From the NCBI GenBank assembly GCA_004557185.1, contig SFEP01000012.1, positions 1-41,672 on the forward strand: a DNA stretch of 41,672 nt, read 5' to 3'. The stretch's first letter is position 1, and each line of letters starts with the position of its first letter. The translations under genes were made by a program, and so were the position numbers. The notes under the pieces are model-generated. The model ran no database searches, had not been told where the DNA came from, and saw only the letters and a list, made by a program, of their open reading frames with translations. Shown piece by piece: positions 1 through 7,749 of this stretch. The DNA is from Bacteroidales bacterium (GTDB lineage: Bacteria; Bacteroidota; Bacteroidia; Bacteroidales; Bacteroidaceae).

Positions 1-213
1 TGCGGCGGGCGTGTAGGTGCCGTTCACCCAGTCGCGGAACCAGGCCAGTTGCGCCGCGTTGGCTATCTGGTAGGGATTGGCTGACGTGCCATCGCCTGCC
101 GCGGGCTGCTCGGTCGTCACGCTTTGTGCCCACACGGAGGCGGGCAGCATCATGGCTGCTACGAACAGGAATGCCGCGAGCAACCCACTTAGGGAGTGTT
201 GGTTTCTTCTCAT
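1..213 (-). CDS. Secreted or surface protein, N-terminal 71 residues only (runs off the left edge)
   Basis: An open frame starts at the ATG at 211-213 and runs through the left edge, giving 71 residues. It opens with a signal peptide: MRRNQ, then a hydrophobic stretch with LLAAFLFVAAMMLPASVWAQ, with likely cleavage after the Ala before the Gln. The mature part begins with a linker and then GTSANPYQIANAAQLAWF. That phrase is typical of the N-terminus of large Bacteroidota surface proteins with GLUG or right-handed beta-helix repeats, where 'Pyq Ia naaqLawf' marks the first repeat. The rest is outside the window, so the function is unknown; an adhesin-like or T9SS-exported protein is the best guess. 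A well-spaced promoter lies upstream, with its -7 box at 338-346. The call of a secreted protein is firm; the family is not. Confidence 0.75.
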   Translation of the reverse strand, partial: MRRNQHSLSGLLAAFLFVAAMMLPASVWAQSVTTEQPAAGDGTSANPYQIANAAQLAWFRDWVNGTYTPAA

Positions 214-256
214 TTTTTTTGTATGAAGGGGATAAATAATAGGCTGGTCATATAAA

Positions 257-276
257 GACGGTGTGTCATCATGGCC
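257..276. repeat. 20-mer shared with 13276-13295
   Basis: The 20 bases at 257-276, beginning GACGGTGTGTC and ending ATCATGGCC, recur identically and in the same orientation at 13276-13295. The first copy would lie in the 5' leader of the left-edge gene. The second lies in the convergent gap behind ettA. No coding sense is apparent in either place. Confidence 0.6.
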
Positions 277-337
277 GGACGGCGTAAGCGTGGCGCATGT
301 GGTTTGCTAAATGATAGAGAAGGGTGAAAAAGATGCT

Positions 338-370
338 GCAAAGGTAAATTAAAGTGAGGAACGCTGCAAA
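338..370 (-). promoter_or_regulatory. Bacteroidota-type promoter of the left-edge secreted protein
   Basis: Read on the minus strand, there is TTTG (370-367), exactly 20 nt, then TACCTTTGC (346-338). This matches the Bacteroidota housekeeping consensus TTTG-N19-21-TAnnTTTG. Transcription would start near 331, leaving a leader of about 120 nt before the ATG at 213. Between this promoter and the secA 3' end lie the AT-rich array at 532-633 and the 71-nt element at 780-850. Confidence 0.7.
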
Positions 371-531
371 TGTCAGGCACTTGAATGTGCCGGCGGTGCG
401 TGTCGGCACACTGCGGCGACTGGCATAAGGCGCAGGCCAGGTAGCCGGCTGCCATCAGTAGGCTGCGGGAGCCAGCCCAACACACCCCAGCGCACCGCCA
501 AAGCACGTAGGCCGCACGCCATTGTTTTCAA

Positions 532-633
532 GAAAATTGCCAAGCCGTGAAAAAAAAATTTCCAACGCTTGAAAATTTTTTTCATGCCTTGAAAAAAATT
601 TTTCAAGCGTTGGAAAAAAATTTTCAAGGCAGA
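532..633. repeat. AT-rich 20-22-nt tandem array with phased A-tracts (array A)
   Basis: Successive units begin with G followed by an A-run at 532, 549, 571, 591 and 613. Each has the form GAAAAAAA-WTTTTC-AAGCGTTG or its near reverse, so spacing is 17-22 nt. The units are related as inverted copies: CCAACGCTTGAAAA at 562-575 pairs with TTTTTCAAGCGTTGG at 599-613, and CTTGAAAAAAATTTTTCAAG around 588-607 is itself a palindrome. Oligo-A and oligo-T tracts recurring about every two helical turns predict curved DNA. The array lies between the left-edge gene's promoter and the secA 3' end, and no plausible protein is encoded in it. Confidence 0.75.
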
Positions 634-779
634 GAAAAAGATTTGCAAAAGATGCAGATTTTTTGAGGCGGCATCTGTGCCTCACGGGGCGGCATGCCAA
701 CGCGGGAAGCTGCGTAGCATTTACCACATCGAGCGTAAAGAAACCATTGGTGTCCGCTGAAAACCTTGCATTATATCCG

Positions 780-850
780 ACCTTTTCTCGCCATGGCATC
801 GCTCAAATCCTATCGGTTTTGGCGCTGCGCATTTGGCTTAACGAAAAGGT
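780..850 (+). repeat. 71-nt dispersed element, copy 1
   Basis: This copy begins ACCTTTTC and ends GAAAAGGT, an 8-bp terminal inverted repeat. Inside are CGCCATGGC, CTCAAATCC, GGTTTTGGCG and TTTGGCTTAACG. Its left flank TTATATCCG resembles the flanks of the other copies. The internal hairpin is CAAATCC paired with GGTTTTG, with one mismatch. It is the most diverged of the four copies; the others are at 8302-8372, 8386-8456 and 24585-24655. Confidence 0.85.
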
Positions 851-983
851 GCGTTGCCATCCGCTGCAAGGAGGCAGGCTGAAAGTTTACCTGTACACCT
901 ATATAACAAAGACGCACGTGGCATGTCATCATGTGCAGGTGTCAGGTAGGCGGTTCGCGGGCAGCGTGTGCTAATGGTCTGTA

Positions 984-1031
984 AAGCCACACAGGCCACC
1001 GCACCTTGCGGTACGGCGGCCTGTGTGGCTT
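984..1031 (-). terminator. Stem-loop downstream of secA
   Basis: AAGCCACACAGGCC (984-997) pairs perfectly with GGCCTGTGTGGCTT (1018-1031). A smaller CCGCA/TGCGG hairpin sits in the loop. It starts 13 nt after the secA stop codon in the secA sense direction. There is no clear U-tract, so it may work as a bidirectional barrier or a 3'-end stabiliser rather than a textbook intrinsic terminator. Confidence 0.65.
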
Positions 1032-1044
1032 GTGGGCTGACGGC

Positions 1045-4000
1045 TTATATGCGTCGCCCGTGGCAGTCCTTGAACTTGCGTCCGCTGCCGCAGGGGCAGG
1101 GGTCGTTGCGTCCGGGGAGTTTGTCCTTCACCATGGGTTGGCGGGGCTGCTCGCGTGTGTCGCGCTGGGCAGCGGCGCGCTGTGCCTCCTGCTGGGCAGC
1201 GTCGTGGTTGGTGGTGTAGTGCTGCTGCTCGGGCTCGGGCTCGGGTGCCGCCTCCTGCACCTGTTCGGGAGCCTGCACGGGTATTTGTGCGCGGAGCAGG
1301 GTGGAGACGGTTTCGTTGTTGATGCGGTTCACCATTTTGTCGAAGAGCTGCACGCTCTCAAGTTTGAAGACGAGCAGGGGGTCCTTCTGTTCGTAGGAGG
1401 CGTTCTGCACCGACTTTTTGAGTTCGTCGAGTTCGCGCAGGTTTTCCTTCCAGGCGTCGTCGATGTTGTGCAGGAGTATGGCCTTCTCGAAGTCGCGCAC
1501 CACTTCGCGTGAATCGCTGTCGTAGGCTTTCTTGAGGTTGGTGCGTATGTTGTAGACCATGCGTCCGTCGGTGATGGGCACGAGTATGAACTCGTACATC
1601 TGTGCCTGGTTTTCGTAGACCTGGCGTATGACGGGTGTGGCTATCTCGGCCAGTCGGTCGGTTTTGCGCTTGAAGGCGTCCATGGAGGCCTGGAAGGCTT
1701 TTTCGTAGAGGTCGTCGCGCTTCATGCCGTCGAACTCTTGCTCGGTGAAGGGGACTTCGATGGCGAAGATTTCGATGAAGCCGTCGCGGCAGCCTTGATA
1801 GTCGTTTTTGTCGATGATGTTGACCACGCGGTCCCATATCATGTTGGCAATGTCCATGCCGATGCGTTCGCCCATGAGTGCGTGGCGGCGTTTGTCGTAG
1901 ATGATGGTGCGCTGCTTGTTCATCACGTCGTCGTATTCGAGCAGACGCTTACGTATGCCGAAGTTGTTTTCCTCGACCTTCTTCTGTGCTCGCTCAATGC
2001 TTCGGTTGATCATTTTGGCCTCAATCATTTCGCCCTCCTTGAAGCCGAGAGAGTCCATGACGCGGGCTATGCGTTCGGAGGCGAAGAGGCGCATGAGGTT
2101 GTCCTCGAGCGAGACGAAGAAGACTGACGAACCGGGGTCGCCCTGACGGCCTGCACGGCCGCGGAGCTGGCGGTCGACACGTCGGCTCTCGTGGCGCTCG
2201 GTGCCGATGATGGCCAGGCCGCCTGCGGCTTTGACCTCGTCGGTGAGCTTGATGTCGGTGCCACGGCCTGCCATGTTGGTGGCAATGGTGACGGCGCCGA
2301 GCATGCGCTCTTCCTCGTGCTTGCCGTTTTCGTCTTCTACCACGACCTTGCCCAGTGTGCTCTTGCCGGCGAGTGCTACGATGTCGGCCTCGCGCTGGTG
2401 CAGCTTGGCGTTGAGCACCTCGTGGGGAATGTGGCGCAGCTTGAGCATGCGGCTGAGGAGTTCGCTCACGTCGACGCTGGTGGTGCCCACCAGCACGGGG
2501 CGTCCTGCGAGGCGCATTTTCTCAATCTCCTCGATGACGGCGGCGTACTTTTCGCGCTTGGTTTTGTAGACGCGGTCGTTCATGTCGACGCGTTGCACGG
2601 GGCGGTTGGTGGGTATCTCGACCACGTCGAGCTTGTAGATGTTCCAGAACTCGCCTGCCTCGGTGCTGGCCGTACCTGTCATGCCTGCGAGCTTGTGGTA
2701 CATGCGGAAGTAGTTTTGCAGCGTGATGGTGGCGAAGGTCTGCGTGGCGGCTTCGACCTTGACGTGCTCCTTGGCCTCGACAGCTTGGTGCAGCCCGTCG
2801 CTCCAGCGGCGGCCCTCCATGATGCGGCCTGTTTGCTCGTCGACGATCTTGACCTGTCCGTCCATGACGACGTATTCCTCGTTGATGCGGAACATGGTGT
2901 AGGCCTTGAGGAGCTGGAGGATGGTGTGCACGCGTTCGCTCTTGACGGCGTAGTCCTGCAGGAGGGCGTCCTTGCGGTTGACGCGTTCCTCGTCGGTGAG
3001 GGTGGTGTCGGCCTCGAGCGCTGAGAGCTCGGAGGTGATGTCGGGGAGCACGAAGAGCTGGTCGTCCTTCACGGTGTCGGCCAGCCACTTGTTGCCCTTG
3101 TCGGTGAGGTCGACGCTGTGTAGCTTTTCATCGACCACGAAGTAGAGTGGCTCGACGGCCTCGGGCATGCGGCGGTTGTTGTTTTCCATGTAGACCTCCT
3201 CGGTTTTGAGCATGCCGGCCTTGATGCCTGTTTCGCTGAGGAACTTGATGAGGGGGTTGTTTTTGGGCAGTGCCTTGTGGCTGCGGAAGAGCTGCAGGAA
3301 GCCGCGCTCCTGCTGCTCCTTGTCGGTGGAGGCGATGAGCTGCTTGGCCTCGGCCAGATACTGCGTGGCGAGGCGGCGCTGTGCCTCAACGAGACGCTCG
3401 ACGAGGGGCTGGTATTGCTCGAAGAGCTGATCGTCGCCCTTGGGCACGGGGCCTGAGATGATGAGCGGTGTGCGTGCGTCGTCGATGAGGACGGAGTCGA
3501 CCTCGTCGACGATGGCGTAGTTGTGGCGGCGCTGCACGAGGTCCTTGGGCGACATGGCCATGTTGTCGCGCAGGTAGTCGAAGCCAAACTCGTTGTTGGT
3601 GCCGAAGGTGATGTCGGCCTGGTAGGCACGGCGTCGGCTCTCGGAGTTGGGCTGGTGCTTGTCGATGCAGTCGACGGAGAGGCCGTGGAACATGTAGAGC
3701 GGTCCCATCCACTCGGAGTCGCGCTTGGCCAGGTAGTCGTTGACGGTGACGACGTGCACGCCGTTGCCCGTGAGGGCGTTGAGGAAGACGGGGAGGGTGG
3801 CTACGAGCGTTTTACCCTCACCTGTGGCCATTTCGGCAATTTTGCCCTGATGGAGCACGACGCCGCCGAAGAGCTGCACGTCGTAGTGCACCATGTCCCA
3901 CTGCATGTCGTTGCCGCCGGCAATCCAGTGGTTCTGGTAGATGGCCTTGTCGCCTTCGATGCGCACGAAGTCGTGGGTGGCGGCGAGCTCGCGGTCGAAG

Positions 4001-4398
4001 TCGGTGGCGGTGACGGTGATTTCGGCGTTTTCGGCGAAGCGGCGGGCTGTGTCCTTGACAATGGCGAAGACGTCGGGGAGCACCTCGGTGAGGGCTTCGT
4101 CCATGCGGTCGAGCACTTGCGTTTCGAGTTTGTCAATCTTGTTGAAGATGACTTCGCGGTCTTCGAGGGGTGTGTCTTCAATTTTCGCCTTGAGTTCCTC
4201 GATTTTCGCTCTCAGTTCGGTGGCCGATGCCTGCACCTGCTGGCGGAGTTCGAGGGTGCGGGCACGGAGGGCGTCGTGGTCGAGGTCGTGAATGGCGGGA
4301 TAGGCGGCTTTGATTTTTTCAACCCAGGGCTGAATGAGCTTCATGTCGCGGGTAGACTTGTTGCCGAAGAGTTTGCTGAGAAATTTGTTGATGTCCAT
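1045..4398 (-). CDS. secA: Preprotein translocase ATPase SecA
   Basis: This is the motor of Sec-dependent export, which couples ATP hydrolysis to threading of unfolded preproteins through SecYEG. The 1,117-residue protein carries MATGEGKTLVATLP near residue 189 (Walker A), DEVDSVLIDDARTPLIISGP near residue 299 (Walker B, nucleotide-binding domain 1), NMAGRGTDIKL and QLRGRAGRQGDPG in nucleotide-binding domain 2, and a C-terminal zinc-binding SEC-C tail, NDPCPCGSGRKFKDCHG. It is about 200 residues longer than E. coli SecA. The extra sequence, following the DEVD block and rich in charged helices, is the insertion usual for Bacteroidota. The next gene upstream on the same strand is the phosphatase-fold protein, with a 148-bp gap. 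I see no good promoter box in that gap, so secA may be partly co-transcribed with it. A strong stem-loop follows the stop. Confidence 0.98.
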   Translation of the reverse strand: MDINKFLSKLFGNKSTRDMKLIQPWVEKIKAAYPAIHDLDHDALRARTLELRQQVQASATELRAKIEELKAKIEDTPLEDREVIFNKIDKLETQVLDRMDEALTEVLPDVFAIVKDTARRFAENAEITVTATDFDRELAATHDFVRIEGDKAIYQNHWIAGGNDMQWDMVHYDVQLFGGVVLHQGKIAEMATGEGKTLVATLPVFLNALTGNGVHVVTVNDYLAKRDSEWMGPLYMFHGLSVDCIDKHQPNSESRRRAYQADITFGTNNEFGFDYLRDNMAMSPKDLVQRRHNYAIVDEVDSVLIDDARTPLIISGPVPKGDDQLFEQYQPLVERLVEAQRRLATQYLAEAKQLIASTDKEQQERGFLQLFRSHKALPKNNPLIKFLSETGIKAGMLKTEEVYMENNNRRMPEAVEPLYFVVDEKLHSVDLTDKGNKWLADTVKDDQLFVLPDITSELSALEADTTLTDEERVNRKDALLQDYAVKSERVHTILQLLKAYTMFRINEEYVVMDGQVKIVDEQTGRIMEGRRWSDGLHQAVEAKEHVKVEAATQTFATITLQNYFRMYHKLAGMTGTASTEAGEFWNIYKLDVVEIPTNRPVQRVDMNDRVYKTKREKYAAVIEEIEKMRLAGRPVLVGTTSVDVSELLSRMLKLRHIPHEVLNAKLHQREADIVALAGKSTLGKVVVEDENGKHEEERMLGAVTIATNMAGRGTDIKLTDEVKAAGGLAIIGTERHESRRVDRQLRGRAGRQGDPGSSVFFVSLEDNLMRLFASERIARVMDSLGFKEGEMIEAKMINRSIERAQKKVEENNFGIRKRLLEYDDVMNKQRTIIYDKRRHALMGERIGMDIANMIWDRVVNIIDKNDYQGCRDGFIEIFAIEVPFTEQEFDGMKRDDLYEKAFQASMDAFKRKTDRLAEIATPVIRQVYENQAQMYEFILVPITDGRMVYNIRTNLKKAYDSDSREVVRDFEKAILLHNIDDAWKENLRELDELKKSVQNASYEQKDPLLVFKLESVQLFDKMVNRINNETVSTLLRAQIPVQAPEQVQEAAPEPEPEQQHYTTNHDAAQQEAQRAAAQRDTREQPRQPMVKDKLPGRNDPCPCGSGRKFKDCHGRRI

Positions 4399-4546
4399 AT
4401 CTGTGCGTGAGCCGGCCTGCTGCCAAGGGGCGGCGCAGGGGCGGCCTGGATTTTTTTAAGATAAAAGAAGAGAATGGGGTGGGGAAGAACAGCCTCGCGG
4501 GGAAGAGATGGGTGGCGGTGGCTGTGTGCCGTGGGGCGTGGCGGCC

Positions 4547-6214
4547 TCAGGGCAGCGCGGGATGGCTGCAGGCGTTGGGGGCACGAATGCGTACGGCCTC
4601 CGACAGGGTGGGCGCGATGTAGTCGGTGGTGACGGGCGTGTTGACCGTGTCGGACTTGAAGCCCTGGCCCATGAAGATGATGGGGAAGGGAATGTAGGAC
4701 TCTCGCACAAGGCGGTTGTCGTGGTGGCTGGCGTTGACGTAGTGCCAGCCGGGCGATACCTCGATGAGCACGTCGCCCGAGTAGCGCGGGTTGTAGGCTC
4801 CGCGTATGCTGCTGATGCCGGGCGTCCATGCCCCCTGCATGAGACGGGTGGAGGTGTAGACGTCCTTGACGCCCGAAAGCTGGAGCAGGAAGTCCTGCGT
4901 GCGCTCCAGCAGTTCGGCCATGTTGATTTGCTTCTGCTCAATGAGCTTGTGGTTGAGGTAAATCTGCGTGCCGAAGGTGGTTTCGACAAACTTGCCCTGG
5001 CCGTAGACGGCGACGAGGTACATGTTGAGCAGCCCGGCGGCTCGGGGCACGTCGAAGGTGCCCGTGGGGATGCGGAAGCGGGAGAGATCGGCTGTTTCCT
5101 CGTCGGTGTAGCCTGTGGAGGTGAGCACGAAGAGGGCGCGTCCCTTGCCCACCTTGCGCTCGACGCGGTTGACGAGCTGGGCCACGGCATCGTCGAGACG
5201 GACGTAGGTGTCCTGCAGCTCCATGGGGGCTTCGCTCACCGTGCGGTGGCGGTAGTTGCCGGCGTAGAAGGTGACTGCGAGGTAGTCGGTGACGTCGTCG
5301 GTGCCGAGCATGGTGCCCTCAAGACACTGGCAGGCTGCGGCGGCCACGTCGCCGTTGATGAGGCCCGAGGTTTTGTAGGCCTTGAAGCGGTCGGCCTCCT
5401 TGAACTTGTGGGCGAAGGGCTTTTTCATGCCCCCCGAAAGGAAGTAGCTGAAGTTGCCCACGAGGTCGTTCTTGGGACGCCAGGTGAGGTTGGCGATGCG
5501 GCTGGCGAGGCTCTGGGTGTTGAGCACGGCGGCCCATGAGGGGAGCGAGGCTCCGTAATAGGAGGTGGAGCACCAGAGGCCCGTGCCGTCGTCCACCCAC
5601 ACGGCACCGTCGGCAGCGTGGCCGGCGGTGAGCACGGCAGCGTCGCGGAAGGGGGCTACGGCATAGACCAGCGCCTTGCCCTCGGTGGCTACCTTGAGTT
5701 CGTCGCCAAAGGTGGAGACGCCCAGGTAGGTGGGGGCGGTGTGGTCGGTGGTTTGGATGCCTGTGTAGTGTTCGTCGTCGACGCAGTGCACGGGGCGCAG
5801 GGTGGTGCGGTCAATCCATTGCAGACCCACCACGCCATGGTTGTAGGGCGTGGTGCCCGTGGCAAGGGTGGCGGCTGCCGAGGCGCGGTCGGGGCGGTAG
5901 TGGGGATAGGCCGCCTGGGTGTAGACTTTGCCTTCGCGCAGCAGACGGGCAAAGCCTTCTTCGCCGTAGAGGGGCATGAAGGCGTGCAGGTAGTCGCTGC
6001 GCAACTGGTCGATGAGTATGTTGACCACCACCTTGGGCACGGCCTGCTGGGCGGCGGCACGCTCGGGGGCGGCGAGCACCGTCATGGCCGTGAGCAGCGA
6101 CACCAACAGCGGCAGACGGGCCACCAGCGCATGGTTGCCCCTGCCGCAGGGCGCGGACGATGTGCCGAGCGGCTGCGTGACGGTAGGTGTATGTGCCAAA
6201 TGCTTTCGCTTCAT
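4547..6214 (-). CDS. Alkaline phosphatase-superfamily protein with degraded metal site (probable pseudoenzyme)
   Basis: The 555-residue protein has an unusually long basic N-terminus before a signal-peptide-like core (LPLLVSLLTAMTVLAAP) and AQQA. It then follows the type I phosphodiesterase/PafA fold: VVVNILIDQLRSDYL near residue 69, TGTTPYNHGVVG near 119-130, and LQDTYVRLDDAVAQLV near 333. In active PafA-like enzymes the metal ligands include an Asp/His pair in a SPDYxGH-type motif, the DH of TADHG, and a later His. Here the equivalents read YAGNYRHRT (about 318-326), LTSTGY (about 364-369) and SSIRGAYNP (about 468-476). Only the first Asp (about 69) clearly remains, and the nucleophile region reads PDRASAAATLATG. 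The frame is intact over the normal family length, so this looks like a maintained exported protein that has lost hydrolase chemistry. Fold confidence is high; inactivity is inferred from a mental alignment. It lies between lnb and secA. Confidence 0.85.
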   Translation of the reverse strand: MKRKHLAHTPTVTQPLGTSSAPCGRGNHALVARLPLLVSLLTAMTVLAAPERAAAQQAVPKVVVNILIDQLRSDYLHAFMPLYGEEGFARLLREGKVYTQAAYPHYRPDRASAAATLATGTTPYNHGVVGLQWIDRTTLRPVHCVDDEHYTGIQTTDHTAPTYLGVSTFGDELKVATEGKALVYAVAPFRDAAVLTAGHAADGAVWVDDGTGLWCSTSYYGASLPSWAAVLNTQSLASRIANLTWRPKNDLVGNFSYFLSGGMKKPFAHKFKEADRFKAYKTSGLINGDVAAAACQCLEGTMLGTDDVTDYLAVTFYAGNYRHRTVSEAPMELQDTYVRLDDAVAQLVNRVERKVGKGRALFVLTSTGYTDEETADLSRFRIPTGTFDVPRAAGLLNMYLVAVYGQGKFVETTFGTQIYLNHKLIEQKQINMAELLERTQDFLLQLSGVKDVYTSTRLMQGAWTPGISSIRGAYNPRYSGDVLIEVSPGWHYVNASHHDNRLVRESYIPFPIIFMGQGFKSDTVNTPVTTDYIAPTLSEAVRIRAPNACSHPALP

Positions 6215-6280
6215 GAGAAGGGAAGGAGGTTGGTGTGCACTGTCAGGAGGAAATGACGGGTGCGCTGGGTGAAGTGGTGG

Positions 6281-6304
6281 CTATATATATATTAAAGGAG
6301 TGCG
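6281..6304 (-). other. 3'-end motif CACTCCTTT plus AT run, downstream of lnb
   Basis: On the minus strand the lnb stop codon is followed within a few bases by CGCACTCCTTTAATATATAT. Nearly the same string follows the stop of metH (18587-18606) and, on the plus strand, the DUF5063 gene (39345-39360). In all three it is on the coding strand of the gene just ended. Confidence 0.45.
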
Positions 6305-6306
6305 CG

Positions 6307-7548
6307 CTACTGGGCGACGGCCTTCGGGACGCGGCGCTGGCGGCGGTAGATGATTTCGTCGGAGAGGCAGCGCACGGCGAGTGCGAACACGATGGGCCAC
6401 GTTTCGGGCGGGAAGCTTTGCCCACCCAGCCCTATCAGTGCCAGGAAGGTGAGGAGGAGCATCGTTTCCTGCACGCAAAGCACCCATGAGCGGCGGGCTG
6501 CCACGCTGTGCTTGAGATACCACGGCAGCAGCAGCAGCGGCAGCGGGTTGAAGAGCAGCACCATGAGGTTGGAGCCCACGGTGGGATGCTCGGAGAAGAA
6601 GAACAGGAAGGCCACGAAGCAGCCCACCGTGCCTTGCAGCGCCATGAGCAGCATGTTCACGCCCCACAGCGTGCGGCCGCGGCGCAGACCGTAGGCCGTG
6701 AGGGCGGCCATGAGCACGGCCAGCAGGGAGAAGGCCAGCAGGGGGGTGAGCGGCAGGGCAGGAGCGGGGGCCGCCTGCACGGGGAGCAGCGTCAGCGTGC
6801 GGGCCACCAAGGGGCGGCGGCTACCGTCGGCGGCCACGATGGTGGCCTGCTGCATGAAGCGCTCGGCGTAGAGCGGCGCAAAGCACTGCTCCTTGAACGA
6901 GGCGGGGGCATCGGCTTCGCGACCTAAAAAGAGGTCTTGCCCGAACTGGTTCCACGGCGACACGTGGGAGTACTCGTGCACCATGTCGCGCAGGCTGCGG
7001 TCGGCCTGCACCTGAGGCCACTCGATGCGGCCGTCAATGCACGAGGCGATGATGCTGAGGGCGCGGGTGGTGCAGTTGTCGTAAAAGAAGTTGTAGCGGT
7101 AGACGGCGTGCTCGGGCCGTAGGTTCTCGCTGAGTGCATTGACCAGCGCCTGTGCCTCGCGGCGCGTCAGATTGAGGCGTTGCTCGGTGATGCCGCGCCC
7201 CTCCTGTGCGTAGAAATCGTAGAAAATCGCGTAGGGCACGACACTGAGCTCATAGTCGGTGTGCCCCATCACGAAGCGACCTACAAAGTGGGGCTGGTCG
7301 AACGAGAAGGTGCCGTAGTTGAACACCCAGTCGCTGTAACGCCCTGGCAGCACCTCCCTTACGCGCAGGGCGGTGTGGCCGTAGAGTTCGTAGACCAGCG
7401 ACCCTGGTGAGCAGGTGAGCAGACTGATGGCCACGGAGTCGGGCGTCTGGGCGGCCATGCTGCTGTCGGCGGCCTGCGCCTCGTTTTGCGCCATGACGTG
7501 CCCGCTGCCCAGCCACGTGCACAGTAGGAATAGGAGGAAAAACTTCAT
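6307..7548 (-). CDS. lnb: Lnb-type lipoprotein N-acyltransferase (formerly DUF4105)
   Basis: This 413-residue protein belongs to the family once called DUF4105, whose Bacteroides member Lnb was recently shown to N-acylate the lipoprotein N-terminal Cys. It replaces the Lnt enzyme of proteobacteria. The start chosen is the ATG at 7546-7548, which opens a clean signal sequence (MKFFLLFLLCTWLGSG); a longer upstream extension lacks one and reads through the promoter. The periplasmic domain (about 35-230) has LLTCSPGSLVYELYGHTALR, GRFVMGHTDYELSVVPY and YNFFYDNCTTRAL; the His of YGHT and the Cys of DNCT are the obvious catalytic candidates. The C-terminal part (about 255-400) carries four or five hydrophobic segments, as expected for an inner-membrane anchor. 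A promoter lies at 7593-7624. The family call is firm; the activity is transferred from Bacteroides. Confidence 0.85.
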   Translation of the reverse strand: MKFFLLFLLCTWLGSGHVMAQNEAQAADSSMAAQTPDSVAISLLTCSPGSLVYELYGHTALRVREVLPGRYSDWVFNYGTFSFDQPHFVGRFVMGHTDYELSVVPYAIFYDFYAQEGRGITEQRLNLTRREAQALVNALSENLRPEHAVYRYNFFYDNCTTRALSIIASCIDGRIEWPQVQADRSLRDMVHEYSHVSPWNQFGQDLFLGREADAPASFKEQCFAPLYAERFMQQATIVAADGSRRPLVARTLTLLPVQAAPAPALPLTPLLAFSLLAVLMAALTAYGLRRGRTLWGVNMLLMALQGTVGCFVAFLFFFSEHPTVGSNLMVLLFNPLPLLLLPWYLKHSVAARRSWVLCVQETMLLLTFLALIGLGGQSFPPETWPIVFALAVRCLSDEIIYRRQRRVPKAVAQ

Positions 7549-7592
7549 TCGGAATAACAAAAACGTGCGGCCGGCGCACATGATTGAGGCGA

Positions 7593-7624
7593 CAAAGTTA
7601 CGGCATGAAGGGCGTAGTGCCAAG
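7593..7624 (-). promoter_or_regulatory. Promoter of lnb
   Basis: On the minus strand, CTTG (7624-7621), 20 nt, then TAACTTTG (7600-7593). The -7 box is a full match to TAnnTTTG and the -33 box differs by one base. Its position supports the downstream ATG at 7548 over the longer open frame starting at 7623. Confidence 0.6.
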
Positions 7625-7749
7625 AAAAAGCATGATTTTCTTGGATTTGCACCACGGCTCTGTCATGCAAGAGCGTCAAGGCGTTTCAACGACTTGTCAC
7701 GGTAGCTCGATGGGCTCGATGGGCTCGCTGCCGCTTTTGCAGCCCCCAT

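Noticed and set aside
373..648. Short minus-strand protein with repeated KIFFQRLKNFF-like phrases
   Set aside because: The periodic Phe/Lys pattern is only the translation of array A.
2191..3024. 277-codon plus-strand frame
   Set aside because: Shadow of secA.
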